From Bacteroidales bacterium UBA3743 (GTDB lineage Bacteria > Bacteroidota > Bacteroidia > Bacteroidales > Paludibacteraceae): a DNA stretch of 64,000 nt. Both the position numbers and the translations under genes were made by a program. The stretch lies in the NCBI GenBank assembly GCA_002371265.1, contig DFGT01000004.1:10669-74668 (forward strand), written 5' to 3'. A model generated the notes under the pieces. That model saw nothing but the letters and a program-made list of their open reading frames with translations, had not been told where the DNA came from and did not search any database. This document shows positions 60,121 to 64,000 of this stretch, in pieces (position 1 is the first letter of the stretch; every line of letters begins with the position of its first letter).

Positions 60121-62061
60121 ATGAAAAAGTTTGCGATGTTGGGATTGTTGCTCCCACTTTATGGTTATGCGGAAGCACATGAGACGATTGAAGGGATCAC
60201 GTTGGCGGATGTTGTGGTGACTGGAACACGTGAGACGTCGGATATCCGTCATTTGCCGATGACGGTGACTAATGTTTCCAGAAGCGAATTGGAGAAAAAT
60301 GAGCAGACGAATGTTTTGCCGTCTGCAGTGATGAAGGTTCCGAGTCTGTTTGTCACAACCCGAGGAATGATGGGATACGGAGTGAGTGGTGGAGCTGCCG
60401 GAGGAATCAACCTTCGTGGTATATCAGGAGGCACTGGTGGTTTGCTGGTTCTTATCGACGGTCATCCTCAATATCAGGGTATTTTCGGACATCCTATTTC
60501 AGATTCCTATCAGACGATGATAGCGGACAGAGTGGAGGTGCTTCGTGGACCTGCTTCTGTGCTTTACGGATCAAATGCGATGGGTGGAGTGATCAATATT
60601 GTCACTCGAGGAATGAAGGAAGACGGTGTGAAAACCGACATCAATATCAGTGGCGGTTCGTGGGGTACGGCTCAGGTTGAGGCTACCAACAGATTAAAAA
60701 AGGGGAAGTTTAGCAGCACGGTAAGCGGTCAGTATGGCAGAAGCGACAACCATCGCCCACGTATGGGATTTGAGCAGTATGGCGGCTATCTTAAGCTGGG
60801 TTACGATTTCAATGAAAACTGGAATATTTGGGCAGACGGTAATGTCACTCATTTCAATGCCTCTCAACCGGGCACTGTTGATGCTCCGATGTATGAGGCT
60901 GACCAGTGGATCACCCGTGGAGTGGCGACATTGGCGTTGGAGAATCATTTCAAACATACGAATGGACGTATTTCCGTCTACGATAATTTTGGAAGACATA
61001 AGATCAATGATGGATATGCGGAAGGTGCAAAACCGCAGACTCGATTCTTCCGGTCGAAAGATGCTTTGATGGGAGTGTCTATGTATCAGAGTGCTGAGAC
61101 CGAAGATGGATCTCGCTTCACATTGGGCTTCGACTACCAGAATATTTATGGCGACGCATACTACACTTCCCGTGAGACTGGAGAGGTGCTAGAGACGAAG
61201 AACAAGCAGAGTGCGGAGGTTCGCAACCATGAGGTGGCAGGATACGCGGATTTCCGTCATGACTTCAGTAAGGTGACGGTTGATGCTGGTTTGAGAGTCG
61301 ATCATCACTCGGTGGCAGGACTTGAGATGATACCTCAGTTTGGTGTTGCATACCGTCCTATTGAATCAGGTACGGCTAAGGCTATGGCAAGCAAGGGTTT
61401 CCGTAATCCGACAACGAAGGAAATGTATCTGTATCCACCTTCAAATGAGGATCTTGAAGCAGAGCGTCTGTGGAACTATGAGTTGTCGTGGCGTCAGTGT
61501 CTGCATTTCGGAAAGTATACGGAGACGGATTCTGTCTACTATCATGAAGAACTTGTTTCGGTAGAGAAAGAAAAGTATTTTCATGAAATTACTTACGGAG
61601 TCAACCTATTCTATATGAAGGCCGACAATATGATCCAGACTGTTGCGAAGAAAAACGTCAACACAGGAGAGTTGGAAAACTGGGGTGCTGAGGCTGAATT
61701 GTCGTGGACAATAAAGGAACATTGGGGAATCAGCACAAACCATTCTTGGCTGCATCAGGAAAATAAACTAGTGTCAGTGCCTACATACAAAGGCTATCTT
61801 GGTGTTGACTGGTATTCAAAAAAGCACAAATGGATGGCATCGGTTGGTTTGCAACAACTTGCTGGATTATACACTGCAGTAGGCAAGGATGAGCAGAAAG
61901 AGAATGTCACATTGCTTAACGCGACAGTGAAGTATAATCTCAACAAGTATATCTCATTATGGGCAAAAGGCGAGAACTTGCTTGCACAGGAATACGAAAT
62001 TCTAGCAGGTTATCCTATGCCGAAAGCCACAGCGATGGGAGGAGTGAAGGTTAGTTTCTAA
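60121..62061 (+). CDS. TonB-dependent outer-membrane receptor
   Basis: 646 aa. Signal peptide (MKKFAMLGLLLPLYGYAEA), a plug domain (VVVTGTRETSDIRHLPMTV, VEVLRGPASVLYGSNAMGG) and a beta-barrel ending in F (GGVKVSF). It imports a bound ligand with TonB energy. The short N-terminus without a SusC-type extension and the absence of a SusD partner fit a siderophore, heme or vitamin receptor rather than a glycan one. Ligand not assigned. Followed by a strong terminator. Confidence 0.95.
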   Translation: MKKFAMLGLLLPLYGYAEAHETIEGITLADVVVTGTRETSDIRHLPMTVTNVSRSELEKNEQTNVLPSAVMKVPSLFVTTRGMMGYGVSGGAAGGINLRGISGGTGGLLVLIDGHPQYQGIFGHPISDSYQTMIADRVEVLRGPASVLYGSNAMGGVINIVTRGMKEDGVKTDINISGGSWGTAQVEATNRLKKGKFSSTVSGQYGRSDNHRPRMGFEQYGGYLKLGYDFNENWNIWADGNVTHFNASQPGTVDAPMYEADQWITRGVATLALENHFKHTNGRISVYDNFGRHKINDGYAEGAKPQTRFFRSKDALMGVSMYQSAETEDGSRFTLGFDYQNIYGDAYYTSRETGEVLETKNKQSAEVRNHEVAGYADFRHDFSKVTVDAGLRVDHHSVAGLEMIPQFGVAYRPIESGTAKAMASKGFRNPTTKEMYLYPPSNEDLEAERLWNYELSWRQCLHFGKYTETDSVYYHEELVSVEKEKYFHEITYGVNLFYMKADNMIQTVAKKNVNTGELENWGAEAELSWTIKEHWGISTNHSWLHQENKLVSVPTYKGYLGVDWYSKKHKWMASVGLQQLAGLYTAVGKDEQKENVTLLNATVKYNLNKYISLWAKGENLLAQEYEILAGYPMPKATAMGGVKVSF

Positions 62062-62086
62062 TCTGAATATCTGAACATAAATATGA

Positions 62087-62128
62087 AGATACGGGATGAG
62101 GCAATCGTCGCATTCCGTATCTTTTTAT
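62087..62128 (+). terminator. Terminator after the TonB-dependent receptor
   Basis: AGATACGGGATG (62087-62098) pairs with CATTCCGTATCT (62111-62122, one wobble), followed by TTTTTATATTTTT. Confidence 0.82.
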
Positions 62129-62135
62129 ATTTTTG
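62128..62135 (+). promoter_or_regulatory. Putative -7 box of the Aat-like gene
   Basis: TATTTTTG, 24 bases before ATG 62160. It lies right after the terminator, which fits a separate transcript. No clear -33. Confidence 0.45.
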
Positions 62136-62159
62136 TGAGACGAATAAGAAACTGCGTTT

Positions 62160-63059
62160 ATGACCTATAAAGATGTATTTGAACTGGCAACCTATGAGTC
62201 TGGCGTGAGAATATGCGACGTCGCAGATCTCGACAATCTGGAAGCCAAACTTGTCGATAATCACAAAAATTGCAAGAACACCGTCGGCTTGAAGGAGATC
62301 GACGAATATGTGCTTGAGACAATCGAGGAGGATGCTGTGTGTGCGGATTTCGACGAGATGATCGTCAGAAAGGCTCTTTCTCTTGGCTATTATCCGATGT
62401 CGATGGAGAAGATGGTGATGACGGAGGAGGAGTTGATGGATTTCAAAGACCGCCTTTCCAACGTGAAGAAAGTGAAGGGTGGGGTGTATGCGTGGCGCTA
62501 TTTTATGACGATCCGCCATCATCTGAAGAAGATGGTCATAGATTTCAATGAGTTCAAATTCCCAAAGAAGACGCGAAGATATGTGCGTCAACAGTTTGGC
62601 GACTATACTCTTACATTCAATAAAAATTTTGATTTATGTGCCGAGACTCTCATCGCCCAATATGAGGAGACGTGGGTTGTGCCACCTTTGCTTGACGTCT
62701 TGAAGACAATTCATGAGAATCCTGACGACGAAGTGAGTGTGGACAGTGTGGAATTGTGGCATGGCAACGAATTGGTGGCAGGAGAACTTGGTTTTATCAC
62801 CCATAACGCCTATGCCAGTCTGTGTGGATTCCACATTGAAGACAACAGTGGCACAGTGCAGATGGCGGCGTTGGGCATGTGGCTTAAAGAGAATGGTTTT
62901 GCCTACTGGGATCTCGGTATGGAAATGGACTACAAATACGTCTACGGGGCAATATGTATGGGCCGACGTACGCAGAAAGAATATTACGACAGATTGGCAT
63001 CCTCACGTCGCATATTGCCGAAAGAGGAGATAAAAATAAAAGATTTGATAAAAACGTAG
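62160..63059 (+). CDS. Leucyl/phenylalanyl-tRNA-protein transferase-like protein (divergent)
   Basis: 299 aa. The C-terminal half (residues ~190-290: LVAGELGFITHNAYASLCGFH, AALGMWLKENGFAYWDLGMEM) resembles the GNAT-like core of Aat, which adds Leu or Phe to N-terminal Arg/Lys for N-end-rule turnover. The N-terminal ~100 residues are unlike E. coli Aat. Activity is not certain; a related aminoacyl- or acyltransferase is possible. Confidence 0.7.
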   Translation: MTYKDVFELATYESGVRICDVADLDNLEAKLVDNHKNCKNTVGLKEIDEYVLETIEEDAVCADFDEMIVRKALSLGYYPMSMEKMVMTEEELMDFKDRLSNVKKVKGGVYAWRYFMTIRHHLKKMVIDFNEFKFPKKTRRYVRQQFGDYTLTFNKNFDLCAETLIAQYEETWVVPPLLDVLKTIHENPDDEVSVDSVELWHGNELVAGELGFITHNAYASLCGFHIEDNSGTVQMAALGMWLKENGFAYWDLGMEMDYKYVYGAICMGRRTQKEYYDRLASSRRILPKEEIKIKDLIKT

Positions 63060-63318
63060 GGGCGATCCATTGTGGTTGCTGGAAAATTCACAATTCACAA
63101 TTCATAATGCGTAATTGTTGGGAAAATCCAAACTGCTGATGGATTCAACCCTTGTAGAGACACACGGACGTGCGTGTCATGATAAAATGCATAATGCGTA
63201 ATTATCGCAGATGAATACACCCCAATTACGTCGTTAGACGTTACATATTGGTAGAAAATATGATGATGGGGTCATTCATTACCTCGTTAGAGGTTATATT
63301 TTAATGTTATTTGCATTT
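63060..63318. other. Spacer with small hairpins of varied stem
   Basis: Two similar units: TTACGTCGTTAGACGTTAC (63226-63244) and TTACCTCGTTAGAGGTTAT (63279-63297), each a hairpin with the same GTTA-type loop but a different stem. A diverged GAGACACACGGACGTGCG hairpin related to that at 6235 lies near 63155. No gene seen. Confidence 0.55.
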
Positions 63319-63609
63319 TTACGGTTCAAGTTCCTTCGCAAACATCAAATCCAATTCCGTTTGAGGAAACGGACATGGCTCCTGAAGCATCTTAGCCTTA
63401 TAGAATTGGTCGCAAGCCCTCTCCACGGAATCCTCCTCAAAACATTTGAAAAGCATCTCTTTCAGTTCATCCAGATGGTTGGCGTCGGCATCCGAGAATT
63501 TGCCGCACTCTTTATAGCTCATTTTTTTAGACGGACGTATATCGTGGTAGTAGTACGACCATACAAGGAATCGCATACATACGTCCGGAGTCATTATTAT
63601 TTCTTGCAT
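63319..63609 (-). CDS. Hypothetical protein, 96 aa
   Basis: MQEIIMTPDVCMRFLVWSYY start (Met at 63609 or 63591). Acidic/basic mixed helical sequence with two or three Cys (KECGKFSDAD, KCFEEDSVERACDQF). No family recognised. Lies 71 bases after argG on the same strand. Confidence 0.62.
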   Translation of the reverse strand: MQEIIMTPDVCMRFLVWSYYYHDIRPSKKMSYKECGKFSDADANHLDELKEMLFKCFEEDSVERACDQFYKAKMLQEPCPFPQTELDLMFAKELEP

Positions 63610-63680
63610 ATAAAAAGAATCAAAAGAAAAGCGAGGATTTTCATCTTCGCTTTCTATAAATATATTAAATGTTCTTTGTT

Positions 63681-64000
63681 TTAGATGTCTTTTGCATCGT
63701 CTGGGTGGTTTGTGTAGAACACTCTCAATGGAACAGAAGTCACCTTGATGAATCCCTTAGCGTCCTCGCTTGTCCAACCCTTGTTCATCTCTCCGTACTC
63801 ACCGAACTTAGTCTTAACCAAGTCGTCCTTAGAGTCAACACCTACGGTTGAGAATGTGTATGGACGAAGCTCAAGAATAACCTCTCCGTTTACGTGGCGC
63901 TGGCTCTCCTGAAGCATTGCCTCGATGTCACGCATCACTGGCTCAAGATACTGACTCTCGTGTAGGAACATTCCGTACCAGTTGGCAACCTGATCCTTCC
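63681..64000 (-). CDS. argG: Argininosuccinate synthase, C-terminal part (continues past window end)
   Basis: The frame is open to base 64000 on the minus strand (KDQVANWYG just upstream of MFLHESQYLEPVMRDIEAML). The C-terminal GEYGEMNKGWTSEDAKGFIK is the Bacteroidales argG signature. It joins citrulline and aspartate in arginine synthesis. About 106 residues are in the window; the N-terminal part is outside. Confidence 0.93.
   Translation of the reverse strand, partial: KDQVANWYGMFLHESQYLEPVMRDIEAMLQESQRHVNGEVILELRPYTFSTVGVDSKDDLVKTKFGEYGEMNKGWTSEDAKGFIKVTSVPLRVFYTNHPDDAKDI

Overview
The window comes from the chromosome of a member of the phylum Bacteroidota, most likely the order Bacteroidales. 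Several things point there: promoters of the TTTG-N(19-21)-TAnnTTTG type, lipoproteins with acidic surface-export signals after the lipobox Cys, two large secreted proteins with C-terminal type IX secretion (T9SS) sorting domains, C10 (streptopain/interpain-like) peptidases, a TonB-dependent receptor, and familiar Bacteroidales housekeeping genes (prfA, nadE, mnmE, fmt, nadK, rpmE type B, rpiB, tex, argG). I cannot name the genus.

Layout. 1-1573: the end of lpxB, then a tiny Cys-rich lipoprotein overlapping a DoxX/MauE-like membrane protein with a thioredoxin-like domain. 1797-9763: three consecutive modules, each a ~225-residue lipoprotein of unknown function followed directly by a ~460-residue lipoprotein C10 cysteine peptidase; prfA lies on the other strand between modules two and three. 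10025-13812: nadE, a histidine phosphatase and a hemolysin-III-type membrane protein. 14126-20870: a compact reverse-strand redox island with OxyR (both sensor cysteines present), rubrerythrin, thioredoxin, rubredoxin, HemG, HemN, an OhrR-like MarR regulator, two small proteins and a ferritin-like diiron protein. 21404-24487: an Rpn-type PD-(D/E)XK protein and a four-gene cluster containing a YqiA-DUF1653 fusion and a DUF5131 protein. 25146-32162: a P-loop kinase, a CDF metal transporter, a GNAT protein, a lipoprotein hydrolase, small oxidoreductases and a BASS-type transporter.

32163-37177 is accessory DNA: a NifX/NifB-like protein, a GNAT acetyltransferase flanked by ~276-bp direct repeats, arrays of a hairpin repeat, and an orphan 734-residue ABC/AAA ATPase that resembles PrrC/RloC anticodon-nuclease proteins. 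37178-43420 returns to housekeeping (mnmE, fmt, nadK, rpmE, a cyclophilin) with repeat-filled spacers. 43651-54862 holds two large T9SS cargo proteins (a CotH/lamin-tail protein and a GH9 cellulase), an acyl-CoA ligase, two tandem tRNA-Arg(ACG) genes and smaller genes. 54926-64000 holds rpiB, tex, an AAA_14/DUF4143 ATPase preceded by a 33-bp-period palindrome array, a TonB-dependent receptor, an Aat-like protein and the end of argG.

Two dispersed hairpin repeat families fill most of the long spacers. R1 has a GGGCGgaaCGCCC hairpin followed by a GTGCGAGCC/GGCGAGCAC hairpin, in about eleven copies on both strands. R2 has GCGTCTgtaAGACGC followed by a CCCCGTACAT hairpin and occurs in tandem around 32-34.5 kb. 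The most promising undescribed systems are the triplicated lipoprotein-C10 peptidase modules, the orphan PrrC-like ATPase, and the operator array in front of the AAA_14 ATPase. All functions are inferred by reading the sequence; no database search was run.
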